A stretch of 46,723 nucleotides of DNA. Source: Sulfidibacterium sp036244975 (GTDB lineage Bacteria > Bacteroidota > Bacteroidia > Bacteroidales > F082). Both the position numbers and the translations under genes were made by a program. The DNA is taken from NCBI GenBank assembly GCA_036244975.1, contig BTTE01000014.1, forward strand, positions 1 through 46,723. The letters run 5' to 3'. The notes beneath the pieces were generated by a model that saw only the letters and a list, made by a program, of their open reading frames with translations, made no database searches and was not told the DNA's origin. Of the stretch, positions 33,430-41,810 are shown piece by piece. Within the stretch, counting starts at the first letter, position 1. Every line of letters starts with the position of its first letter.

Positions 33430-34670
33430 AATTTCTTTTTGGCTTTGTAATACAACACATTTTTTCTATCCGGCTGAAACAGCGTGGCGGCTGTTTTCTG
33501 AATATCCTCTGCCTGTACACTTAGATAACGTTCCACCTCATGGTTGAACATCTCCGCATCGTCCAGCATCTCGTAATAGCTGAGCGCCATAGCCCTTCCC
33601 GGTACTGTAATTTCCGAAAAAACCAGGGCTGCTTCAGCTTTATTTTTCACTTTTTGCAATTCCTTTTCCGGCACAGGTTTCGTGGTCAGATTGTTTAATT
33701 CCTGCATAACGGCTTTTTCGGTTTCCCCGAAAGTTACCTCCGGATAGAGTTTGCCGGTAACGAGAAACATGCCACCATCCAAATCGCCGGAGATATAGGC
33801 ATTGACTTCCGAAAGTAGTTGTTTCTCCTTGACCAGTCGCCGGAAAAGGCGCGAAGAGTTGCCGTTGGAGAGAATATCGCTGAGCAAATCACAGGCGTAA
33901 TAATTTTCATCTGTTCGTTTCGGCATACGCCAGGCCATGTAAAAGGCATCCTGCGGAACATCACGTTCTACGGTAAGCGAACGGGCTTCCGTTTGTTCCG
34001 GTTCTGCCGGGTAGCGATGCTGTAATTTTTCTCCGGAAGGGATTTCCCCAAACCATTTTTCGGCCAGTTGTTTTATTTGCTCCGTTTCCACATCGCCGGC
34101 CACGCATAGAATGGCATTGTCAGGATTGTAATATTTTTTGTAGAACGCTTTGACATCCGGCATGGTGGCTTTTTCGATGTGGCTGATATCCTTTCCAATG
34201 GTATTCCACCGGTAGGGATGTTTTTTGTAAACCAGCGGTTTCAGCAACAGGTAAACATCGCCGTAAGGCTGATTCAGATAACTTTGTTTGAACTCTTCGA
34301 TGACCACCTGCCGCTGTACCTCCAGGCTTTTCGGGCTGAAAGCGAGTGAGAGCATACGGTCTGATTCGAGCCAGAAAGCTGTTTCGAGACTGGTTTTGGG
34401 CAACGTCAGGTAGTAATTGGTAAAATCGCTGTTAGTAAAAGCATTGTTCTGACCGCCGGCTTTTTGCAAAGGGTCATCGAATTGCGGAATGTTTACCGAA
34501 CCACCGAACATAAGATGCTCAAACAAGTGGGCAAAACCGGTTTTGTCGGGGTCTTCATCGCGGCTCCCCACTTTGTACAAAATATTGACCGCCACCATGG
34601 GCGTCGTTTTGTCACGGTGTACCAACACCTGCAACCCGTTGTTTAGTTTGAAACGATCGAAAGAGATCAT
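33426..34670 (-). CDS. M16 family zinc peptidase, catalytic subunit
   Basis: A 414-residue pitrilysin-family protease with the inverted zinc motif HLFEH (48-52) and the downstream Glu pair in VVIEEFKQS (125-126) that completes the site. YKVGSRDEDPDKTGFAHLFE and the C-terminal half with SRLFRRLVKEKQLLSEVNAY fit the M16B clan. It degrades peptides in a clam-shell cavity formed with its partner. First gene of a two-gene operon; the second gene overlaps its stop by 4 nt. A -7 promoter lies 33 nt upstream. No signal peptide is visible. Confidence 0.94.
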   Translation of the reverse strand: MISFDRFKLNNGLQVLVHRDKTTPMVAVNILYKVGSRDEDPDKTGFAHLFEHLMFGGSVNIPQFDDPLQKAGGQNNAFTNSDFTNYYLTLPKTSLETAFWLESDRMLSLAFSPKSLEVQRQVVIEEFKQSYLNQPYGDVYLLLKPLVYKKHPYRWNTIGKDISHIEKATMPDVKAFYKKYYNPDNAILCVAGDVETEQIKQLAEKWFGEIPSGEKLQHRYPAEPEQTEARSLTVERDVPQDAFYMAWRMPKRTDENYYACDLLSDILSNGNSSRLFRRLVKEKQLLSEVNAYISGDLDGGMFLVTGKLYPEVTFGETEKAVMQELNNLTTKPVPEKELQKVKNKAEAALVFSEITVPGRAMALSYYEMLDDAEMFNHEVERYLSVQAEDIQKTAATLFQPDRKNVLYYKAKKKL

Positions 34671-34703
34671 AAAAAGTTTGTTAATTCAAATTTAAAAAGT
34701 GCG

Positions 34704-34711
34704 CAAAGATA
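34704..34711 (-). promoter_or_regulatory. -7 element for the M16 peptidase operon
   Basis: Minus strand TATCTTTG matches TAnnTTTG, 33 nt before the ATG at 34670. Confidence 0.65.
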
Positions 34712-34728
34712 CGAAAGCGCCGGTAAAC

Positions 34729-34755
34729 AAAAAAAGCCCCGCCGTAAGGCAGGGC
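34729..34755 (-). terminator. Rho-independent terminator after the repeat-protein gene
   Basis: Read on the minus strand GCCCTGCC pairs with GGCGGGGC around loop TTAC, with one mismatch, followed by seven T. It separates the secreted repeat-protein gene from the M16 operon promoter. Confidence 0.8.
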
Positions 34756-34778
34756 ATCAGAAAAGGTTAATTTAACAA

Positions 34779-34795
34779 TCTCGCCTTAGGCGAGA
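34779..34795 (-). other. Perfect hairpin in the 3' untranslated region
   Basis: TCTCGCC and GGCGAGA form seven pairs around a three-base loop, 13 nt after the stop codon of the repeat-protein gene and before its terminator. It has no T-run of its own, so it may protect the mRNA end or be a simple repeat. Confidence 0.5.
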
Positions 34796-34808
34796 CCAAT
34801 CATGTACT

Positions 34809-35222
34809 TTATTTGTCTGTTGTGTTAGCAAGCAGTTTCTGCTGATATTCTTTCATTGCCTTCAATATGACCGGGGGAATATCGTTAATATAAGCTTCAT
34901 CTTGCTCTTTAAAAATCGATTTCTTTACTTTTTGAGAAAGATGCTGTTTAGCAATTTCCCGGGTGTTGAAGGGTATATCATTAATAGGTTTATCTTCGTC
35001 ATTCGAAAAAGTGGTTTTCACCAGCTTTTTAAACAGAATTTCCGAAGCAACAGCTGTCGTGTTGAGAGAGATGTCGTTTATGTTTTCTTCCTCATCAGTG
35101 CGAAAGAGGGTGTTTAAATACTCACCCTGATTTTTCTCAGGTTGGGCACTCAGGATACCGATTCCCGTAAAAAGGAGAACCAATAAGACCGGGAAATATG
35201 TTTTTATTTTTTTCATTTTCAT
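34809..35222 (-). CDS. Small secreted protein with three 32-residue repeats
   Basis: A 137-residue protein of unknown function. A signal peptide (about 1-26, ILSAQ cleavage) is followed by three repeats with an exact 32-residue period: the triplet NDI occurs at 49-51, 81-83 and 113-115. Each repeat has an aromatic residue, an acidic stretch (TDEEENINDI, NDEDKPINDI, EQDEAYINDI), then NT/PP and a basic amphipathic helix (ILFKKLVK, HLSQKVKK, EYQQKLLA). The pattern suggests a repeating strand-turn-helix or helix unit. It has its own terminator, and no clear -7 element was found. A lipoprotein cysteine is absent, so the product is periplasmic or exported. Confidence 0.75.
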   Translation of the reverse strand: MKMKKIKTYFPVLLVLLFTGIGILSAQPEKNQGEYLNTLFRTDEEENINDISLNTTAVASEILFKKLVKTTFSNDEDKPINDIPFNTREIAKQHLSQKVKKSIFKEQDEAYINDIPPVILKAMKEYQQKLLANTTDK

Positions 35223-35390
35223 TTTTTTTGTTATACATTTGGTTTATCCATAAGTGTGCCACAAATTACAAATAATTGTGAAACAATATGTTATAATTGA
35301 TTTTGATTTGATATGCCTAATGAAAAATGTCTGGTAACAGGACACTGTTGTTCGGTAGCGAACAGTTTTGTGCCGGATGAGACTTTTGTT

Positions 35391-36491
35391 TTATTTTGAG
35401 AATGAACTAAAATAAAAATCCAGAAGTTTTTGGGAAGCTTCGTAAGGTGATAGCTGCCGGTTTAGAATTTGGGTTTTGTATTTTGTCAGCCGTTTTTTGA
35501 TTTCCGGATGCCGGAAAAAATGGTCGTGAATGGCTTGGTGGATGGTCTCTTCAAACAGGTTATAATCCTGATTTTTGCGGTTTTTTACGAACGATCCGTT
35601 TTCTTTGGTCAAATGCAAAAACTTTTCAATCTGCTGCCATACCAACGACAGGTTTTCGCCGTAGAGCGCTGAAGCGGTCATCACCGAAGGCTGCCATCCG
35701 TTGGGAAGCGGCGGGAAAAGATGGAGGGCATTTTCATATTCGCGTTTTGCCAGGCTGGCTCTGTTTTTATTTTCGCCATCGGCTTTATTGATAACAACCA
35801 GGTCAGCCATCTCCATGATACCGCGTTTGATGCCTTGCAGTTCATCTCCACCGCCGGCCAGCATGAGCAACAGGAAGAAATCAACCATTTGTGCTACAGC
35901 AGTCTCCGATTGTCCGACACCTACCGTTTCCACAAAAACGGTATCGAAACCGGCCGTTTCGCACAAAATCATGGCTTCGCGGGTTTTGCGTGCTACACCG
36001 CCCAGCGTTCCTGCGCTGGCAGAAGGACGGATGAAAGCCCGGTTGTTGTTGCCAAGCTCTTCCATGCGCGTTTTGTCGCCGAGGATGCTGCCGCGACTGC
36101 GCATGCTGCTCGGGTCGATGGTGAGCACTGCCACCCGGTGCCCTTTTTTGATAAGATAGAGTCCGAAACTCTCGATAAAAGTACTTTTCCCCACACCGGG
36201 AACACCGGTAACGCCAAGGCGCAATGCTTCTCCCGAAAAGGGAAGACACAACCGGATTAACTCACTGGCAGTTTCGCGATCTTCGGACAACGTGCTTTCA
36301 ATTAATGTAATGGCCCGGCTGAGCAGGGTGCGATCACCGGTTTGTATACCCCTGAAATATTCCCGGGGACTTGCATGGTTTTTCCTGAATTTATCCGGTG
36401 TTTGCCGTAGCAAAGGGTTAACGACTTCCGGTTTTTCTACGCCGGCATTTACCCTGAGAGCACTTTTCTTATGTGATTTTCCGCTGTTCAT
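35391..36491 (-). CDS. meaB: Methylmalonyl-CoA mutase-associated GTPase MeaB
   Basis: A G3E-type P-loop GTPase that protects and reloads adenosylcobalamin in methylmalonyl-CoA mutase. The 366-residue chain has the P-loop GVPGVGKST (96-104), the MeaB signature VLTIDPSSMRSRGSILGDKTRM, FIRPSASAGTLGGVARKTREA, the switch region FVETVGVGQSE and NKAD for guanine. Length exceeds the usual 330 by a basic N-terminal tail (1-40) that looks poorly ordered. The mutase genes are not in the window. A -7 element ends 10 nt before the ATG, so the 5' leader is very short. Known also as ArgK, an older and misleading name. Confidence 0.95.
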   Translation of the reverse strand: MNSGKSHKKSALRVNAGVEKPEVVNPLLRQTPDKFRKNHASPREYFRGIQTGDRTLLSRAITLIESTLSEDRETASELIRLCLPFSGEALRLGVTGVPGVGKSTFIESFGLYLIKKGHRVAVLTIDPSSMRSRGSILGDKTRMEELGNNNRAFIRPSASAGTLGGVARKTREAMILCETAGFDTVFVETVGVGQSETAVAQMVDFFLLLMLAGGGDELQGIKRGIMEMADLVVINKADGENKNRASLAKREYENALHLFPPLPNGWQPSVMTASALYGENLSLVWQQIEKFLHLTKENGSFVKNRKNQDYNLFEETIHQAIHDHFFRHPEIKKRLTKYKTQILNRQLSPYEASQKLLDFYFSSFSK

Positions 36492-36501
36492 TTACGAATA
36501 A

Positions 36502-36509
36502 CAAAAGTA
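36502..36509 (-). promoter_or_regulatory. -7 element for meaB
   Basis: Minus strand TACTTTTG matches TAnnTTTG, ending 10 nt before the ATG at 36491. Confidence 0.6.
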
Positions 36510-36521
36510 CGAAAAAGGAAG

Positions 36522-36538
36522 GAATGATGAATGATGAA
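36522..36538. repeat. Short GAATGAT repeat
   Basis: GAATGATGAATGATGAA is a degenerate direct repeat sharing the AATGATGAATGAT word with the tandem array at the right end of the window. Confidence 0.5.
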
Positions 36539-36659
36539 CAGTGGAGAGGGATATACTGCTGCTTCTAATTTGTCATCAGAAGGCTGAAGGATTGCAAATA
36601 TTTGTAAATTAATTACAACACTTTTTCAACTCACCATTCCCCATTCACTACTCACCAAC

Positions 36660-37499
36660 TTACCCCAACCGTTTCAGCATGTTTATTTCTTTTTCGGTGA
36701 GAAAACGCCACTTTCCGCGCGGCAGATCTTTTTTGGTGAGGCCGGCGAAAAATACGCGGTCCAGTTTAATTACCTGATATCCGAAATGTTCAAAAATCCG
36801 GCGGACAATTCTGTTTTTACCGGAATGAAGTTCTATCCCGATTTGTTTTTTATCCTCTGCGCCGGCCACATAAGCAATGCTGTCGGGAACAATCTTCCCA
36901 TCTTCAAGGTCTGTGCCATCGGCAATACTAAGCATGTCGTTTTTGGTAAGGTTTTTGTCGAGAAACACATGGTAAATCTTCTTAACACGAAATTTGGGAT
37001 GCATCAGTTTTTTGGCCAGCTCACCATCGTTGGTAAACAGCAGCAGGCCCATAGTGTTGCGGTCCAGCCGGCCTACCGGATAAATGCGTTCCGGGCAGGC
37101 TTTTTCTACCAGGCTCATCACGGTGCGCCGGTTAAACGGATCGTCGGAAGTGGTCAGGAAGCTTTTAGGTTTGTTGAGTAACAGATAACGGGGTTTTTCC
37201 TGTTTCAGTGTCTGCCCGCCAAACTTTACCTTGTCACCGGGCATGACCTTGGTGCCCAGCCGGGTAACCGCTTTTCCGTTTATTGTTACCGCACCACCTT
37301 CGATAAGCTGATCGGCTGCACGGCGGGAAGCTACCCCGGCATTAGCGAGATATTTGTTCAGGCGAATGCCTTCGTTGGGCTTTTCCGGTTTCTCCCTCTT
37401 TTTTCCCGGGTTTCCGGGTTTGTTGTGATGCATGTTTCCGGGTTTTGAAAAGGATTTTTTTCCTTTTTGCGGCCTTTGTGGTCTTTTATTCACTGTCAT
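36660..37499 (-). CDS. RluB/RsuA-family 23S/16S rRNA pseudouridine synthase
   Basis: Converts a specific uridine of rRNA to pseudouridine. The 279 residues comprise a Lys/Pro/Gly-rich disordered N-terminal tail (1-42), an S4 RNA-binding domain (about 44-100, IRLNKYLANAGVASRRAADQ) and the catalytic domain with LLNKPKSFLTTSDDP and GRLDRNTMGLLLFTNDG, where Asp146 is the catalytic residue. The RluB/E/RsuA subgroup cannot be split by eye; RluB-like is most probable by length and S4 domain. The start at 37499 (MTVNKRPQ) is chosen because an in-frame ATG at 37523 falls on the promoter. Confidence 0.92.
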   Translation of the reverse strand: MTVNKRPQRPQKGKKSFSKPGNMHHNKPGNPGKKREKPEKPNEGIRLNKYLANAGVASRRAADQLIEGGAVTINGKAVTRLGTKVMPGDKVKFGGQTLKQEKPRYLLLNKPKSFLTTSDDPFNRRTVMSLVEKACPERIYPVGRLDRNTMGLLLFTNDGELAKKLMHPKFRVKKIYHVFLDKNLTKNDMLSIADGTDLEDGKIVPDSIAYVAGAEDKKQIGIELHSGKNRIVRRIFEHFGYQVIKLDRVFFAGLTKKDLPRGKWRFLTEKEINMLKRLG

Positions 37500-37520
37500 A
37501 ATTTCCTTAGAATGAGGCTG

Positions 37521-37528
37521 CAAAATTA
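37521..37528 (-). promoter_or_regulatory. -7 element for the pseudouridine synthase gene
   Basis: Minus strand TAATTTTG matches TAnnTTTG, 21 nt before the ATG at 37499. Confidence 0.65.
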
Positions 37529-37600
37529 ATTAATCCTCCATAGCGGTTGCTACGCTTTGCAGAATTTATTATATTTACCTGTTTTTTGACCGATGTAACA

Positions 37601-38740
37601 ATGAAAAATGAATTTATCACCCTGGCTACTCTGACTTATATGCGGGCTCAGCTTTTGAGCGCCCGGCTGGAGCAAGAGGGTATTGAGAGTTTTATGACCA
37701 ATGTCAACCGGATAAAAGAAGGCCCCGGAGGCGTTCAGGTCATCATTAATACGGATGATTTGGAAAAAGCCATGACGGTTTGGGAGAATTTTAAGTCTGC
37801 TTATGGTAAAGGGAAACAGGAAGCCGTGGACTTTATGCGGATTGCAAGGAGAATTCTGGTTCCGGTAGATTTTACGCTCCATGCTGAAAACGCTGCCCTT
37901 TACGCCTTGCAAATTGCCTCCAAAATGAAAGCAGATGTGCAGTTGCTGAATGTTTATTTCGACCCGGGCATTACTCCTTTTTCACAGCTGGAAAGTTTTT
38001 CCTTTTCGGTGAGCTTCGATGAAATTGGCCGCGAAGTGGAGCAGGAAACCGCCGATAATCTGAAAGCTTTTTCCGAAAAATTAAAAAATATCCTGAAGCG
38101 ACGTAAAATTCGCGGGGTGAACGTGTTTTACGATTTAGTAAAAGGAAATGCTGCACCCACAATTCTGGCCTACATCAGAGAATACAAACCCGGGTTGGTG
38201 ATTATGGGGACGCGTGGAAGCGAGCTGGAGGGATTACGTTCCTTCGGCAGCGTAACAGCTAAGGTGATGAAAAAAGCCAGGATACCTGTTCTTGCCGTTC
38301 CTAAAGATTATCCGGCAGCCAATTTCAAATCACCAGAGAAAGTACTCTATGCCACCGACCTTGATCAATCTGATTACTGGGCACTGAGCAAACTGGCTTC
38401 TTTTGTAAAACCTTTTCATTCGGATATTTACTGTGTTCATGTTTCGGAAGAGATTGAAAAACCGGAAGAAGTTTACATGCACCGTGTGAGGGAGTTTGTA
38501 ACAAAGACACTGGGGGTGAAAAAGCTGGAATGCGGCCTGCTGGAGTGTCTTGACCCGCAGCTTGGGCTGGAGGATTTTATCAAAGAGAAGAAAATTGATT
38601 TCGTGGCCATGACCACCCGTCATCACAGTCTGATATCCCGTTTTTACACGCCAAGTGTAACCCAAAAATTTCTATTCCAGACTACCATCCCGTTGTTGGT
38701 GTTTCATGCACCCCCTCCGGAGTGGAAAAGAAATAGCTGA
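37601..38740 (+). CDS. DUF2007 domain fused to two universal-stress (UspA) domains
   Basis: A 379-residue cytoplasmic protein. Residues 1-75 form a DUF2007-like domain (FITLATLTYMRAQLLSARLE, then GGVQVIINTDDLEKAMTVWE), a small signal-transducing-protein fold. Residues about 85-235 are a Usp domain with ILVPVDFTLHAENAALYALQ and the ATP-binding loop MGTRGSELEGLRSFGSVT. Residues about 243-375 are a second, degenerate Usp domain (VLYATDLDQSDYWALSKLAS) in which the Gly-rich ATP loop is replaced by MTTRHHSLISRFYTPSVT. Tandem Usp proteins usually have one nucleotide-binding and one silent half, as here. The added DUF2007 part is unusual in my experience. Start at ATG 37601 is chosen over 37547, whose residues are hydrophobic and lie over a promoter-like TATATTTA. 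Divergent from the pseudouridine synthase. Confidence 0.85.
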   Translation: MKNEFITLATLTYMRAQLLSARLEQEGIESFMTNVNRIKEGPGGVQVIINTDDLEKAMTVWENFKSAYGKGKQEAVDFMRIARRILVPVDFTLHAENAALYALQIASKMKADVQLLNVYFDPGITPFSQLESFSFSVSFDEIGREVEQETADNLKAFSEKLKNILKRRKIRGVNVFYDLVKGNAAPTILAYIREYKPGLVIMGTRGSELEGLRSFGSVTAKVMKKARIPVLAVPKDYPAANFKSPEKVLYATDLDQSDYWALSKLASFVKPFHSDIYCVHVSEEIEKPEEVYMHRVREFVTKTLGVKKLECGLLECLDPQLGLEDFIKEKKIDFVAMTTRHHSLISRFYTPSVTQKFLFQTTIPLLVFHAPPPEWKRNS

Positions 38741-38808
38741 AGCCCAATGAAATAAAGATATTTCCCGTGGATTTTCAGTTTAACTTTAAACAACTTTATT
38801 GACCTTTT

Positions 38809-38845
38809 GTTGTAATTGTCATCAACGACATTGTAGAATTACAAC
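38809..38845. promoter_or_regulatory. Inverted repeat upstream of sucA, possible operator
   Basis: GTTGTAATT (38809-38817) and AATTACAAC (38837-38845) are perfect 9-bp inverted arms. A smaller inverted pair TGTC/GACA lies inside them. The site is 54-90 bp upstream of the sucA -7 element, where an activator could bind, or it may be a hairpin in the downstream end of the usp transcript. Confidence 0.45.
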
Positions 38846-38898
38846 CAATCAAATCTTCGGGAAAAATTTAAACCGATTCTAAATAACAATATAATTAT

Positions 38899-38906
38899 TA
38901 CTTTTG
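38899..38906 (+). promoter_or_regulatory. -7 element for sucA-sucB
   Basis: TACTTTTG matches TAnnTTTG, 28 nt before the ATG at 38935. Confidence 0.65.
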
Positions 38907-38934
38907 CTCTTTGTTTTCCTAGTACTGGATTAGC

Positions 38935-41790
38935 ATGGATGCTTATAGCTTTTTAAATAATTCGGATCCGGATTATATTATGGATTTGTACAGGCAGTTT
39001 AAGGAAAATCCTGAAAAGGTGGAAGCTGGTTGGCGGCAGTTTTTTCAGGGGTTTGATTTTGCAAGACATACTTATCCACAAAACAGTTCCGCAGGATTGA
39101 AAACTACCGACGAGTTTAAGGTTATCAACCTTATCAACGATTACCGCCGGCGCGGACACCTGTTTACCAAAACCAATCCCGTGCGGAAACGCAGGGCTTA
39201 TACGCCAACACTTGACATTGAGAACTTCGGACTTTCGGAAACAGATTTGGAAAGAACTTTTCTTGCCGGCAATGAAGTGGGACTGGGGCCAGCCAAATTA
39301 AAGGATATTATTGATTTTTTGGAAAAAACATACTGCCATTCGCTGGGCGTTGAGTACTATTTTATTCGTGACCTCGAAATTGTTTCCTGGCTGAAAAAGA
39401 ACTTTGAGACAACCCACAATCAGCCCGATTACACCCGTGAGGAAAAAACGTATATTCTGAGAAAACTGTTACGTTCGGTTTTTTTTGAAAAATTTCTCCA
39501 GAAAAGATTTCCCGGACAGAAACGCTTTTCCCTTGAAGGTGCAGAAGCCCTGATTCCTGCGCTGGATGCTGTTATGGAAAAGGGCTCCGAAATAGGTATT
39601 GACGAGTTCGTCATTGGAATGTCGCATCGCGGGAGACTCAATGTGCTGGTAAATATCCTCAGAAAACCATTTAAAGATGTGTTTTACGAATTTGAGGGTG
39701 TGGAGTACGCAGATGAAAATCTGTTCGGCGACGTTAAATACCATTTGGGTTATACCAGTCAAAGAAAATCGAGCAAAGGCAGGGAGGTGAAACTGACACT
39801 GGCGCCCAACCCGTCTCACCTCGAAGCTGTTGACCCGGTTGTGGAAGGAATTACCCGTGCCAAACTGGATATATTTAAAGCGGGAAATACTAACAGGCTC
39901 GTTCCTATCCTTATCCATGGCGATGCCTCCATTGCCGGGCAGGGAGTCGTTTACGAAGTGATACAGATGTCCGACCTGAAAGGCTATTCAACCGGCGGAA
40001 CCATTCATTTGGTGATTAACAACCAATTGGGCTTTACCACAGACTATCGCGATGCCCGCAGCAGCACTTATTGCACCGATGTGGCCAAAACCACGCTGTC
40101 GCCGGTATTTCATGTGAATGGCGATGATGCCGAAGCAGTTGTTTTTACCGTTCAACTTGCCATGGAGTTCCGGAACCATTTTCACAAAGACGTTTTTATC
40201 GATATTCTTTGCTACCGGAGATACGGTCACAACGAAGGCGACGAACCCCGTTTTACCCAGCCTTTGCTTTACAAAGCCATTGAGAAACACCCCGATGCTT
40301 ATACCATTTATAAAGAAAAACTACTGAAAGAAGGGACAGTAACATCCGAATACTGGAAAAAGGAAGAAAAGCATTTCAACGATAAGCTGGAAACCAATTA
40401 TATACAATCCAAGTCGCATAAGAAAACCAATATCGACAGTTTCCTGAAAGACACATGGAAAGATATTCGCAGGGCGACAAATAAAGATTTTCTGAAGTCG
40501 CCCGATACTTCCATCACCAGAAAAGAGTTGCTGACTATCGCCGAACGGATTACCGGTCTTCCCGCGGAGAAGAAATTTTACCGGAAAACAATACGCTTGC
40601 AACAACAACGGGCAGCCATGGTGGAGAAAAAAGGAACCCTTGACTGGGCTATGGGCGAGCTGCTGGCTTACGGAAGTTTACTCAACGAAAACATACCTGT
40701 CAGGCTTAGCGGACAGGATGTGGAGCGGGGAACGTTTTCGCATCGGCACGCGGTATTGCGTCTCGAAGATTCGGAAGAAAAATATGTTCCGTTAAACCAC
40801 ATTAGTAACAAACAGGCTCTTTTTGAAGTCCATAACTCTTCGCTGTCAGAGTATGGCGTCCTCGGCTTTGAATATGGTTATTCACTTACTTCGCCCTATT
40901 CGCTGACTATATGGGAAGCACAGTTTGGCGATTTTGCCAATACGGCGCAGGTGATCTTTGACCAGTTTATCAGTAGCGCAGAAGAAAAATGGAATGTGAT
41001 GAACGACTTGGTCGTCTTGCTGCCACACGGTTACGAAGGACAGGGTCCGGAACATTCCAGCGCCCGCATAGAACGCTTTTTGACTTTGGCAGCCGAAAAC
41101 AATATGCAAATTGCCAACTGCACCACGCCGGCCAACTTTTTCCATATTTTACGGCGTCAGCTGAAACGCAAATTTCGTAAACCACTGATTATTTTTACAC
41201 CGAAAAGCTTGTTACGACATCCCAAAGCGGTTTCTTCGCTTGCTGATTTCACAACCGGCGGCTTTCGCGAGACAATAGATGATGCCACGGCACAGCCTGG
41301 TAAAATAACCAGGGTGGTTTTTTGCTCGGGAAAATTGTATTACAACCTGCTGGCTGAAAAAGAGAAACTGAAAAACACATCGGTTGCCCTGATACGCATT
41401 GAGCAACTTTATCCTTTTCCAAAACAACAGGTTGACACCATTATCAGCAAATACAAAGGAGCCAGACCCATTGTGTGGGCACAGGAAGAACCTGCCAATA
41501 TGGGGGCATGGGAATTTATGCGGAAAGAGTTCGATAAAGAGATTGATTTGATACTGATTGGCCGTCCTGCCAGCGGAAGTCCGGCTACCGGCTCTTCAAA
41601 ATTTCATGTCATCCGTGAGCAGAAAATCCTGGATAAAGTATTCCTCGAATGTAATTGTCCTTTCCTGGACGATAAATGTGAGATGGTCTGTATCGGCAAC
41701 CGGTGGAAATCATTTGAAAAAGAGCTGAAAGAAATGCATGTTGATCATATTGATAGTAAATTTCATTCCGGTATAAAACCGTTGAAATAA
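38935..41790 (+). CDS. sucA: 2-oxoglutarate dehydrogenase E1 component
   Basis: Thiamine-diphosphate enzyme that decarboxylates 2-oxoglutarate and passes the succinyl group to E2. The 951-residue chain begins with the E1o N-terminal motif (SFLNNSDPDYIMDLYRQFKE, with WRQFFQGFDF), then FVIGMSHRGRLNVLVNIL (His near residue 227), LAPNPSHLEAVDPVVEG, the TPP motif IHGDASIAGQGVVYE near 330, and YRRYGHNEGDEPRFTQP. The transketolase-like C-terminal half includes RLSGQDVERGTFSHRHAVL and LPHGYEGQGPEHSSAR. Length and motifs match SucA. It lies 20 nt upstream of sucB with one promoter. The E3 gene (lpd) is not in the window. Confidence 0.97.
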   Translation: MDAYSFLNNSDPDYIMDLYRQFKENPEKVEAGWRQFFQGFDFARHTYPQNSSAGLKTTDEFKVINLINDYRRRGHLFTKTNPVRKRRAYTPTLDIENFGLSETDLERTFLAGNEVGLGPAKLKDIIDFLEKTYCHSLGVEYYFIRDLEIVSWLKKNFETTHNQPDYTREEKTYILRKLLRSVFFEKFLQKRFPGQKRFSLEGAEALIPALDAVMEKGSEIGIDEFVIGMSHRGRLNVLVNILRKPFKDVFYEFEGVEYADENLFGDVKYHLGYTSQRKSSKGREVKLTLAPNPSHLEAVDPVVEGITRAKLDIFKAGNTNRLVPILIHGDASIAGQGVVYEVIQMSDLKGYSTGGTIHLVINNQLGFTTDYRDARSSTYCTDVAKTTLSPVFHVNGDDAEAVVFTVQLAMEFRNHFHKDVFIDILCYRRYGHNEGDEPRFTQPLLYKAIEKHPDAYTIYKEKLLKEGTVTSEYWKKEEKHFNDKLETNYIQSKSHKKTNIDSFLKDTWKDIRRATNKDFLKSPDTSITRKELLTIAERITGLPAEKKFYRKTIRLQQQRAAMVEKKGTLDWAMGELLAYGSLLNENIPVRLSGQDVERGTFSHRHAVLRLEDSEEKYVPLNHISNKQALFEVHNSSLSEYGVLGFEYGYSLTSPYSLTIWEAQFGDFANTAQVIFDQFISSAEEKWNVMNDLVVLLPHGYEGQGPEHSSARIERFLTLAAENNMQIANCTTPANFFHILRRQLKRKFRKPLIIFTPKSLLRHPKAVSSLADFTTGGFRETIDDATAQPGKITRVVFCSGKLYYNLLAEKEKLKNTSVALIRIEQLYPFPKQQVDTIISKYKGARPIVWAQEEPANMGAWEFMRKEFDKEIDLILIGRPASGSPATGSSKFHVIREQKILDKVFLECNCPFLDDKCEMVCIGNRWKSFEKELKEMHVDHIDSKFHSGIKPLK

Positions 41791-41810
41791 TAACCCGAAA
41801 ATAAAAAATC

